Part shown: piece by piece, positions 55,691 to 64,000 of the stretch
Position numbering within the stretch: position 1 is the stretch's first letter
Layout: each line of letters starts with the position of its first letter
DNA from: Tretioscincus oriximinensis
Taxonomy: Eukaryota; Chordata; Lepidosauria; Squamata; Gymnophthalmidae
Reading direction: 5' to 3'
NCBI GenBank assembly: GCA_022410635.1
Contig: JAJVDF010000588.1
Location: forward strand, 367,669-431,668
DNA: 64,000 nucleotides
Made by a program: the position numbers and the translations under genes
Notes under the pieces: generated by a model
Told to the model about the DNA's origin: nothing
What the model saw: the letters and a program-made list of their open reading frames with translations, nothing else
The model's database searches: none

Positions 55691-55906
55691 AGTACCATAA
55701 GTAGGTAAGTGCCGTAAGTAGGTAAGTAGGTAAGTGCCATAAGTAGGTAAGTACCATAAGCAGGTAAGTGCCATAAGTAGGTAAGTGCNNTAAGTAGGNA
55801 AGTNCNNTAAGNAGGNAAGTNCCATAAGCAGGTAAGTGCCATAAGTAGGTAAGTGTCGTAAGTAGGTAAGTGCCATAAGTAGGTAAGTGCCATAGGTAGG
55901 TAAGGA
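55667..55906. repeat. 17-bp minisatellite, about 14 units
   Basis: Unit GTGCCATAAGTAGGTAA with variants (GTACC, GCAGG). Ns at 55788-55822 fall on repeat positions. It seems to have grown from the GTAAGTAAGTAAATAAG tail of the adjacent L2 element. Confidence 0.9.
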
Positions 55907-56145
55907 AAATATTGGAAGTGAAGTCTATGGGGAAGTCTATGGGGAAGAATCAGAATTTTAGAGATGTTTATGTGTGGCTTGGCCAGAAAAGATTAGGAAC
56001 CATAACTAAAGATGTGACTGGAATCAGAATTGACAGGTTTTTGATTTAAGGATTGTTTATGTAATTTATTGCCCATTCATGTTATTTTTGGTCTAGTCAT
56101 GCTGTGTAACTTTTTTTTTTCATGTTCTTTGCTTGTTTTTTGCAG
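55907..56145. other. Gene E intron 1, end
   Basis: Ends in a T-rich tract and acceptor GTTTTTTGCAG. Confidence 0.4.
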
Positions 56146-56963
56146 CACCTTAAGCAACACTTGCTGTTACCTGAGAGAAGAAGAAAATGGCAGCAGAGAA
56201 ATCTCCAAGCATTAATTTCCAGTCCGCAGCCATTTTAAAAGAGAAGCTACGGTTTAAAAAACAGTCAGAAATGAGAAATCAAAAACTCCTTGAACCTGAG
56301 GCGGAAAGTCAGAAGGCAGAAAAGAGTTCTCATAATGTCAAGGGTAGGAGGAACTTTGATGTCCTGAAAAAGGAGACCGCAGGTGAGGCTGTGGGTGACT
56401 CAACTGGCTTGCAGTTGAACGACAGAGGTTCCCATGAGGCAGTGCGGTTCTTCCACTCAGGACAGAGAAGTCCTCAGGTGCAAAAATGCGCACCTTGGGA
56501 GAATCCCAGAGCTTTCTTGGGTGGCTTTGAGGGGGCGATTAATGCCTACCGAAAATCCCGAGGAATATCTGATCTCCGTAGAGAAGCGAAAGAAGAGGAC
56601 ACCAAGTTAGAAGTGACCAAGATAGAGAAATATTTGGAAGAGGAAAGCGATCTCCTGGGAGAGAGTGCCTTCACCATGCACATGCAGCGAACGCTCTTCA
56701 GGGAGTTCCGTTACCTGGAGGCCGAAGGGCCCCGNGAGACCTGCAGCCGCCTGTGGTATCTTTGCCACCGCTGGCTGAAGCCTGAGAGACACACCAAGGA
56801 GCAGATCCTGGAACTGGTGATCCTGGAGCAATTTCTGTCCATTTTGCCACTGGAAACCCAGAGCTGGGTTAAGGGGGGTTGTCCTCAGACCTGTGACCAG
56901 GCGGTGGCCTTGGCAGAAGATTTCTTACAGAGACGCCAAGAATCCCGGCAGCTGGGACAAGAG
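56146..56963 (+). CDS. Gene E exon with SCAN domain
   Basis: Acceptor ends at 56145 and donor AAGAG/GTGAGA starts at 56964. 41 nt of leader, then 259 codons. One N at 56735 in the SCAN coding region. Confidence 0.88.
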
Positions 56964-59900
56964 GTGAGAACTGGCTTGTGGGATAATCCACAGAAGAGTG
57001 GTCACACTGACACTATAGGATGACGGAACTGGTNAGGTAGACAGTAGCACAACTCAGAGAACTAGTTTAAATAAGTAGGTGAGGCACTTTTAATTGTACA
57101 TAAAAGAGCAAATGCAAAGACACTACCAGAGTTTTTCGCAAATGTTCTTATTAGCCTTAATTGTCTACCAATTCTGTCATGAAGCTTTTTTCGTTAAAAC
57201 CACAATAGTTTATCGTGTCCTTCCAATCTGCTCTCTTTTCTTTGCATCCTATATCGTCTTGGAAATTTCAGTTAAATAGTCCTTCAGCCAATCTGGTAGA
57301 AATTTGCCTACATTTGTTTTAGGTCTCTTCAAAACCCTGACAAATTTCTNATTTCTCTGATGTTGTTTTGTTTTAGAGAATAGTATACAGTCTTGTTTAC
57401 ATAAACTGAACAGTTCTAAAAATAGGAGTGAAATTTAACATGCGTATCAGACAACTGCCCTTCCATGTTTTCATATTCATCTTGTAGAATCTCCACTACC
57501 TCCAGCATTTTCTCTCCCATTTTCTCACTTTTGTCTGTTTCTTTTTCTTTTTTCTCCTTCATTTTTCTTAAAAGCATTAAATTTATCCATTTTCCCCCCC
57601 AAGACATTTTCCCTCTGGATGCCATTTTACTGGCTCTATTGGTGTTTCAGTCCGGAGTGAAAGTATAAAGTATCAGCAAAGACTGCAAACTGTTGTCCAT
57701 ATTTTCCTGTGCACACATTTTTAAACTGCGAGATTTTTATAAGATAATTTTCGTTCCTTATTCATTACAACATTTATTTCCTAAGTGTAAAGATTCACCA
57801 GGATACATTTAGTTGCTTATGTCACACAGGCAACTTACACTAGTCTTACTCCTTCTTTCATTTATAGATGGGTCCCCTGTAATCAGCAAAAATGTTTCTT
57901 GTGGGCAAGCCTGGGGATAGATCGGCTAAAGACTTCATCCCGCCTAGGGCTAGCTGCGGTGCAAGATGGGAATTGTAGTCCACAGGGCTAGGCCCCACTC
58001 AGGCTGGGCAGAAGTAACTGCTTGCTGCTTAAACTACATTTCCCATCAGGCTCTGCTGCCAACTCAACAACAGCTCCTGTTTCACTTTCTTCACATCTGG
58101 ACTGCTGCTGCCAGCTTCGTGAAGCTGCTGAATATCCAAGCTTTTATAATAAGCACTTGTCATCGTGAAAAAGTGGCATAGAAAAGCAGGCAGAAACACA
58201 ACTTTAAAATTCTGACATGAAGTAGAGAAACAGGAAAGCTGACTGTTATTGTTTACATGCGGCACCCCATCATTCAAACCCCTTTTGTTGTTGTTTCAGG
58301 ATCTAGTGGCAGTCCAGGAAATAGGTCTGGATGCATGTGTGTCTAGTCCAGTGAAAGAAAACTTACCATGTCTGAAGATCAAGAAGGAAGTTGAGAATGA
58401 AATCAGCTCAAAAAGTAAGAACAATATATTTTTGCGCCCCTGAGCAGTCCTGTCGTATGTATGCAATCTTAAAGGAAGCACAAATATCTATTGCCCAGGA
58501 TAAGATGTTATTTTTCATTTGTATGTAAAGACAGCAGGAAATCAAATAAAACCTTCTGCTTCAGTGAAATCTGGCAACTTTTAAGTGGGGTGTACTTTTT
58601 GACTGGATGGATTCTGGTCTGGTGGATTGGTCCAAGGAGCTCTGGACGATTNTACTAGATAGTCATGGCTTGCGGTGGAATGGGATCCACGAAGGCACGA
58701 ATGGCCTTTCAACTGAGAGATCCGGTTTCGAGGTCCTGTGTGGGATGTGNAGAGGGGTGAGCGCCCTCTACTGGTCTTCAGCTCTACCCAACTCAGCTGC
58801 TTGAAAGAAAGTAGATTTGAATTCTACATTTCAATAGGATAAATGAGTACTACCACTAACCTGTTGGGGAAGATAGAATAAATGTAAGTGTTCAGGAAAA
58901 AATTAACCCTGCAAGTCACTGAGTTTCTTTGAGTGAGAAGGGCGGNATATAAAAATTAGATTCTTCTTCTANAAAAAGGCATTGGNGCAAACTACTGTGA
59001 AAAAACGACACCTTAACTCACTCCAATGGAAGACAGGATGAAAGTACAGACCGACCACATAAAATCATAGAGTTGGGAGCTCCAGGGTCATTGGGTCCAT
59101 CCCTCTGCTCAATGCAAAATTAACTAAACCATCNCCATATCGATGACATTGATGGTTAATCTAATCTTCCAAGCGTGAAGATTATACTTGTGTGTCAGTC
59201 CTTGGACCCTCAGACATGAGCGATGGATATTTGGAAGGCACTTTAGAAGGGACTCATTCTATAAGAACATAAGAAGAGCCATACTGGNTCAGGCCACAGC
59301 CCATCTAGTCCAGCCTTCTGTCTCGCACAGAGGCCCACCAGATGCACCTGGGCAGTCTGAACAGAGGAAAGCAAAATATTCACCTGTTCATGACTCCCTG
59401 CAAAGAGTATTTCAGNAGTCCTGCCTGTTGCTTCATCCCAGAGGCATTCTATATCTGAGCATCATCCCACATGCAAAAGATCTTATTGGAAGAAGCTTTT
59501 GGAATTCCAGTTCTTCAACACTCTTCTCAGTGTGTACGGAGGTACAGAGGTTAANGGCAATGGTCTTTTNANGGAGAGATCNTATGTCTGCCATGGAGGT
59601 AGCGCCCTCNACTGGCCTTAGCTTCAGCCAANCTAGCTGATAGAAAGCAAGTAATTGCAAGTAGATTAANAGGTACCGCCACAATGTGCTAGGGAAAGAG
59701 AGATATAACCCTTCAGTTAAAAAATAGCTGGTAAGCTGCTTTGAGTCCTTTCAATTTTTCTTTTCCTTCTTCTCACAAAGTCACACAGATTCATGCCAGT
59801 ACCCTAAGCTTAAGAACTAGGAGAACTGTGCATTTATAAAATAAATTTGTTCTTGCCTGCAAATGTGCAAACAAGTATGGGCTGTAATTCTTCTTTTTGC

Positions 59901-61041
59901 ATACCTTGAGATAAAATCAGTTGGGCGAAAAAAACCTGTAGTCATTCACTAAAACTGATTCTGCTTTTGTTCCTGATTTCTTCTTGTGTCTCTAACAGTG
60001 AATAGGTGTATAATGGAGAACAAAGAAGAGAAACATCCAGCAGAAACTGGTGAACCGGTGAAAAATCGTAGTACATCTTATTCCAAAAAGACTAGCAAAG
60101 TTTCTTCAAGCAAGGAAGGGTCTCCTAAGGNGGAGAAAACATATCTCACCCAGAAAGTAGATATCTTGTTTCCTTATTCAAGGGAAAGTGGGGAAGTAAA
60201 CCAAAACACTGTTGTAAAGAGAAGACACCGAAGCAAGGGAGAGAAGGTCTGCAGTATATGTGGACGAAGTTTTAGTCAGAGAACNTCCCTCGTTGCCCAC
60301 CAGAGAACCCACACCGGGGAGAAGCCATTCATGTGCAAACACTGTGGAAAATGCTTCAGCCTGAAATCGACTCTAGTGAAGCATGAAAGAACCCACACTG
60401 GGGAGAGACCTTACACATGCTCACAGTGTGGGAAGAGTTTCACTGTCAGCTCACATCTGACCAGTCACTACCGGATTCATACAGGAGAGAAGCCATTTAG
60501 TTGCCTGCAGTGTAATAAAAGCTTCAGCCAGAAAGCAAAGCTTGTCAGCCATGAGAAAGTTCACACACGAGAGAAGCCATACAAATGCTCGGAATGCGGG
60601 CAGACCTTCAACCGGAGTTCAAGCCTCATGATCCACGAGAGTTCCCACACAGGGGTTAATCCTTTCAAATGTTCAGTCTGTGAGAAGTCCTTCAAGAATG
60701 CCTGCCACCTGATTAAACACGAAAGAGTCCACACTGGCGAGAGGCCGTATACCTGTCCGGTGTGTGGGAAAAACTTTAGCCAGAAAAAAAACGTGCTGGT
60801 CCACCAAAGAATTCACACAGGCGAGAAGCCCTTCAAGTGTACAGTTTGTGGGAAATGCTTTGGTGACCCTTCAGTGCTTGTGAGGCATCAGAAAGTCCAC
60901 ACAGGAGAAAGGCCGCACGAGTGTACAACATGTGGGAAGAGATTTTCTCACTGGGCTGTCCTTGTCAGGCACCAGAAAATTCACACAAGAGGTGCTTTGA
61001 ATATACTGCGACTTGAGGAGGCGGAGACACCTACTTCCTGA
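56187..61041 (+). CDS. Gene E: SCAN-domain C2H2 zinc-finger protein, 9 fingers
   Basis: Probable nuclear DNA-binding regulator of 644 residues. Exons: 56146-56963 (coding from ATG 56187, AAAATGG context), 58300-58414 and 59999-61041. The start, [20 protein letters not shown], matches D and psi-C. Pre-SCAN segment [24 protein letters not shown] about residues 168-255. The linker exon carries IKKE, a sumoylation-like site. Nine fingers at about residues 378-626 follow a basic stretch ([10 protein letters not shown]). The finger order is the same as in D, but contact residues differ in fingers 1-4, 6 and 7. The link before finger 6 is TGVNPF instead of TGEKP. No KRAB. Intact apart from single Ns. 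Likely sister of D by tandem duplication that included leader exon and 3' flank. Confidence 0.88.
56964..57417. other. Gene E intron 2, start
   Basis: The first 30 nt match the gene D intron, then the two diverge at once. Nothing else recognised. Confidence 0.4.
57418..57660 (-). mobile_element. Possible L1-like ORF1 fragment
   Basis: The minus strand encodes [20 protein letters not shown] and a Lys/Glu-rich stretch of coiled-coil character ([20 protein letters not shown]). Resembles the N-terminal part of an L1 ORF1. Tentative. Confidence 0.35.
57661..57904. other. No feature recognised
   Basis: AT-rich intron sequence. Confidence 0.35.
57905..58270 (+). repeat. Unclassified repeat (AAGCACTTGTCATC family)
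   Basis: The longest plus copy: GGGAATTGTAGTCCACAGGG, AACTACATTTCCCATCAGGC, ATAATAAGCACTTGTCATCG, then GAAAAAGTGGCATAGAAAAG. It ends about 30 nt before the gene E linker exon. Confidence 0.6.
58300..58414 (+). CDS. Gene E linker exon
   Basis: Acceptor TTGTTGTTTCAG ends at 58299 and donor GTAAGA starts at 58415. 115 nt, the same length and phase as gene D. Confidence 0.8.
58648..58975 (+). mobile_element. tRNA-headed SINE (GCGCCCTCTACTGG family)
   Basis: GAGCGCCCTCTACTGGTCTT, AGATAGAATAAATGTAAGTG, end GGNATATAAAAATTAGATTC then TTCTTCT. Confidence 0.65.
59066..59150 (-). mobile_element. Classical CR1 3' fragment
   Basis: AAATCATAGAGTTGGGAGCT and CCAGGGTCATTGGGTCCATC. Confidence 0.55.
59258..59455 (-). 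mobile_element. CR1-like LINE 3' end, short
   Basis: ATAAGAACATAAGAAGAGCC, CATCTAGTCCAGCCTTCTGT, CTGAACAGAGGAAAGCAAAA. Confidence 0.65.
59535..59765 (+). mobile_element. tRNA-headed SINE (GCGCCCTCNACTGG family)
   Basis: ACGGAGGTACAGAGGTTAAN, the GCGCCCTCNACTGGCCTTAG block, and a decayed end. Many Ns. Confidence 0.55.
59999..61041 (+). CDS. Gene E zinc-finger exon
   Basis: Starts after TGTCTCTAACAG and joins in phase 1 (the split codon becomes ATG). Nine fingers run from [12 protein letters not shown] to [20 protein letters not shown]. Ns at 60131 and 60285. Stop TGA at 61039-61041. Confidence 0.92.
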
Positions 61042-61872
61042 GCAAACAAATTTCCCCGTATTGCCTTAACTTTCAGTATGGCTACAATGGGCCAACAGTG
61101 GGATAAGACTGTGGGCCTGTGGTAAACCATTATCTCTATGGCGATAACTGTAGTGACAATTTCAACCATGCTTATAAGTGCTGTGGAGACCAGGTAGTTT
61201 AGTAACATATGAGGGAAAGGGTTTTCAGTGTTCATGTTGTGTAAGTTTATTCTGAGGGAAGTAGTGATTATTCTGAGGGAAATCCTGATTATTAGAATAT
61301 TCAGAGTAGTTCTTAGGACAGTAGAATTCGTGGCAGGTGACAGAAATAGAACACAGTGAAAACAACTTGGCTGACATGTATCAAGCTATACACTGTGACT
61401 GACTGGTGAAAAAAATCACATTTGTGCTGTGGCTAAGGCAAAATTATTTAATTTATGTATGTGTCTTTTCTAATAACAAGACTAATTGGAACTGTGCTTG
61501 TTTTCAATTGTTTTCAAAATTTTGTGTATCCCAGTTCATGATTATTTTGAATACTGTTTGCCATTTTGGTAGGACTGAGTGAAGAAGGCTGGTTGTCCTC
61601 CTTTCAGATTTTGTGGACTTACTGAGGAAAGAGCCTAAGAAAACAGGGTTGCTTGTTTTAATTCCTTCAGAGAAAATTACATTGAAATTACACTGAAGGT
61701 GGAAAAAGGAAAAATCAAAGATGGCCACTAAACTGTTGAAGCAAAGTAAAATTGACAGCAGAGAAACACTCTCATATTTCTTATTCCTTATTTTTCTTAT
61801 ATAAATATTTTGTATGGGAGGCATGAATTGACTTGGGAATAGGGGAACTTGAACAAAGAAAAGACACCAAAC
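61042..61872 (+). other. Gene E 3' flank / probable 3' UTR
   Basis: Homologous in patches to 47725-48500. No clear AATAAA near the stop codon. Confidence 0.4.
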
Positions 61873-61886
61873 ACATTTGCTTGAAG

Positions 61887-61936
61887 TCAATTTCAGAGAA
61901 ATAGCCGTGTTAGTCTAGCAGAAAGTCCAGCAAAGG
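61887..61936. mobile_element. 50-bp CAGCAAAGG-family insertion
   Basis: Begins TCAATTTCAGAGAAATAGCC and ends GAAAGTCCAGCAAAGG. Flanked by ACATTTGCTTGAAG at 61873-61886 and 61937-61950, a perfect 14-bp direct repeat. Confidence 0.75.
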
Positions 61937-62059
61937 ACATTTGCTTGAAGTTTGGAAAAACTCACCTCAAGAAGGGCTATTCTGGAAGTCTGTAAGAGCC
62001 ACAAGAGACTAATTTCTTTTGGGATAAATTTCTTATTGAATAATGAAAACAATGTATGA

Positions 62060-62131
62060 TGCTCAAAACAATTAAGGGAACACTTTAACATAACAGTGTA
62101 TGTTAAAGTGTTCCCTTAATTGTTTTGAGCA
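62060..62131. mobile_element. Perfect 33-bp palindromic Tc1/mariner-type MITE
   Basis: Arms 62060-62092 and 62099-62131 are exact reverse complements around ACAGTG. The end sequence is TGCTCAAAACAATTAAGGGA. It lies next to TA dinucleotides, and the homologous site behind gene D (about 48841-48850) is empty. Confidence 0.8.
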
Positions 62132-62537
62132 GTATATTTACTTAGCAGATTCAAACATTGAAAGTTAGATACTCTTTGGAGAACTTTGGGGAGCCTTGCC
62201 TTTGAGCAGATATCTGGAGATGAAGCAATGGGAATATATACAACATTTTTTTTGTCACAGTTCAGCTGATTTTCCTGATGTCATGATAGCTGACACTATA
62301 AAAAGGCTAATGATTCAGTAGACTGTGGAGTATCAAAAATATGCTAGGGAAAATACAAATCTGAGAAGAGGGTAGTTTGTCAATGATAGACCACAGAATA
62401 ACGAGTCTTGGGAAGGGGCACATACGCATGTACCTGGGCGAATGCTTTTCGTGCAATTTTGTCCTTAGTAGGACTAAACAGGCCTATATCAGAATAAAAA
62501 AATAAGCCATTTTACATTTTCAGGGGCATTACTATTT
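62132..62537. other. No feature recognised
   Basis: The first 60 nt remain homologous to the gene D flank (GATACTCTTTGGAGAAC). The rest is unassigned. Confidence 0.35.
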
Positions 62538-62640
62538 ATAATTTATTTATTTGTACTTGTATCCCGCCCTATACCTGAAGGTCTCAGGGCGGCCAACCAT
62601 ATGGTGGTGCACATAGCTCTGGCTAAGGTTGGAAGTAATA
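62538..62640 (-). mobile_element. Tail of an L2-tailed SINE or L2 element
   Basis: TTTATTTATTTGTACTTGTA, CCCGCCCTATACCTGAAGGT, GGCGGCCAACCATATGGTGG, as in the SINE at 36850-37070. Confidence 0.6.
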
Positions 62641-63374
62641 CTTCTAAAATGGTGCACATGGGCAATAAGTGTAAGTTACCCCACACAATTTTCATGAGCA
62701 ATTTAGCTAGCTGATCAAGACGACTTCACATCTGTCCATTGCCTATTCGCTATGGAGCTCTTCTCATTACCTCATTCAGCAGGAACCTGGGGTTTGCTAC
62801 AGAAATTTAAACAGAAGCTCCAGTGATATGGCAACTGACCATCAGAAATATTGGCTATTTTTGACCAGGCCTCTGAGATGAGGCAAGAGATAGATTGTTG
62901 GGCAAGAGGTAATAAAACTTCAAGACCAGTACAGATGCCAACAAAATAATGTACATTTACATGGATTTCATGAAGAGGCGGAAAGTGTGACCTTATCGAT
63001 CAATTTGAATGTGTGGTGGGAGTTCTATTTCTCTTTACTGGCCTTTGTATCTGTCTGGCTAATTTATCACTTTTGTTCCCTTCTTTATATCCGTTGGGCA
63101 GTGTATTTGATATTTTGCCACCTCTGTAGTGAACCCTGTGTTCTGAAGGCAGCTGTATTTTGAAATTCTTAAACATCTTCACTTATCAAAGGGTATCACT
63201 TTTTCTTATTCGGTATGTTTAAATTCATAGTTAGATTGCAAATGTGCCTCCCTTCCCATCTCTCTGGATTAATAGCAAACATACTGCCAGACAGTTGTCT
63301 GAATTTGCAGTTGAGAATCTCCCATATTTTGCCACACTGTAGTCTATATTCACCTCCAGATCAGCCAACACCTG
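62641..63374. other. No feature recognised
   Basis: Unique-looking intergenic sequence. Confidence 0.35.
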
Positions 63375-63490
63375 TCTTGACACCTGGTGCCTTGAAAGTT
63401 TTATTATTTTTTATTGTGATCCACCCTAAGATCTTTTTTATTGTGATCCACCGTGTAGCACAAAATATAAATGAAGGTAAATTAAATAAA
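63375..63490 (+). mobile_element. L2-type LINE tail
   Basis: GATCCACCCTAAGATCTTTT and its near-repeat, then AAATATAAATGAAGGTAAAT and an AAATAAATTA end. Confidence 0.5.
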
Positions 63491-63539
63491 TTACTCAATG
63501 ATTTTCTACTTGGGGGAGATCCTCGCCTTGTTGTTATCA

Positions 63540-63832
63540 CCACCTTTTCTGGAGGTCAATTCCAAAAAGCAATGACACTATGGGGGGAAAAATGTTTTCC
63601 CTTGCCAGTCCTCACTCTTCTGCCCATCTTTCCAGGAATGTTCCCTGGTCCTAGTGTTGTGTGGCAGAGAAAATAATTTTCTATTCACCTTATCCACCTC
63701 ATGTGTGATTTTATACGCTCACCTCTTAAATGTTTTTTTGAAGGCTGAAGAGGTCCAGACATTGCAGCCTGATTTCATAAAGGAGATGCTCCAGCCCTTT
63801 GAACCTTCTTGTGCTGCACTTCTCTAGTTCCA
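63540..63832 (-). mobile_element. CR1-like LINE 3' region
   Basis: AGGTCAATTCCAAAAAGCAA, TTCCCTGGTCCTAGTGTTGT, AAGGCTGAAGAGGTCCAGAC. Diverged. Confidence 0.6.
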
Positions 63833-63835
63833 CAG

Positions 63836-63965
63836 CATTTGTAACAAGCACTTGTCAGGGTGAAAAAACAGCACAGAAAAGCAGGTAGGAATGCAATTAA
63901 GAACCATGAAACCAGAATCAGAAAATGTACCAGAAGTAGATAAGGATGTTGATAAACTAGATTCA
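63836..63965 (+). repeat. Unclassified repeat (AAGCACTTGTCA family), partial
   Basis: TAACAAGCACTTGTCAGGGT, ACAGAAAAGCAGGTAGGAAT, matching 58145-58230. Confidence 0.5.
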
Positions 63966-64000
63966 AATACCTGTTTCTCAGGGGTGGGCTTTTATCCCTC

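Noticed and set aside
55556..55893. Open frames with repeated Thr-Tyr-Leu peptide
   Set aside because: They are translations of the 17-bp minisatellite; the period in protein equals three repeat units.
55667..55906. Regular short repeats as a CRISPR-like array
   Set aside because: Units are contiguous without unique spacers, and the genome is vertebrate.
62060..62131. Perfect hairpin as a transcription terminator or small-RNA gene
   Set aside because: The terminal sequence, TA flank and empty paralogous site fit a transposon remnant better. Small-RNA production is not excluded.

Overview
The window is nuclear DNA from a squamate reptile, most likely a lizard. Introns are flanked by consensus GT/AG sites. 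The interspersed repeats are the reptilian set: CR1-type LINE 3' ends with octamer tails, L2 tails ending in AAATAA repeats, L1 fragments, tRNA-headed SINEs of the Sauria type, and many short hAT and Tc1/mariner-type elements. I cannot name the species. Single Ns are scattered throughout and one assembly gap lies at 52247-52688.

The only host genes I can support are a cluster of SCAN-domain C2H2 zinc-finger genes. I call them A to E because no orthologue symbol can be assigned. Each intact gene has the same layout: a coding exon ending in SCAN (phase 0), a short linker exon of 115-148 nt (phase 0 to 1) in the place where a KRAB exon often sits, and one long exon carrying the whole finger array. 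No KRAB domain is visible.

A (1705-5506, +): 12 fingers and a 55-residue tandem duplication. B (24735-29589, +): 9 fingers. psi-C (34670-41170, -): a pseudogene with stops and frameshifts. D (43952-47724, +): 9 fingers. E (56187-61041, +): 9 fingers. A separate, very decayed finger array lies at 16548-17297. The probable 5' non-coding exons of psi-C, D and E are recognisably homologous. Those of psi-C and D sit head to head about 600 bp apart. A CpG-rich block at 22.2-22.6 kb is the best candidate promoter for B.

The products would be nuclear DNA-binding proteins: SCAN mediates homo- or heterodimerisation and the fingers read DNA. B, psi-C, D and E share one nine-finger scaffold but differ at the predicted base-contact positions. 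Their SCAN-encoding DNA is far more alike than the flanking parts of the same exon (D versus E differ at about six of 324 bases, including 30 bases of intron), and even the dead copy psi-C keeps it. That pattern suggests gene conversion of the dimerisation module while the DNA-reading modules diverge.

Between the genes nearly all recognisable sequence is transposon-derived. Notable items are palindromic MITEs with clean target-site duplications, a GC-rich hAT element nested in an inverted repeat, SINEs with two alternative LINE-derived tails, two Helitron-like ends, a 17-bp minisatellite that starts in an L2 tail, and a duplicated 3' flank behind gene A.
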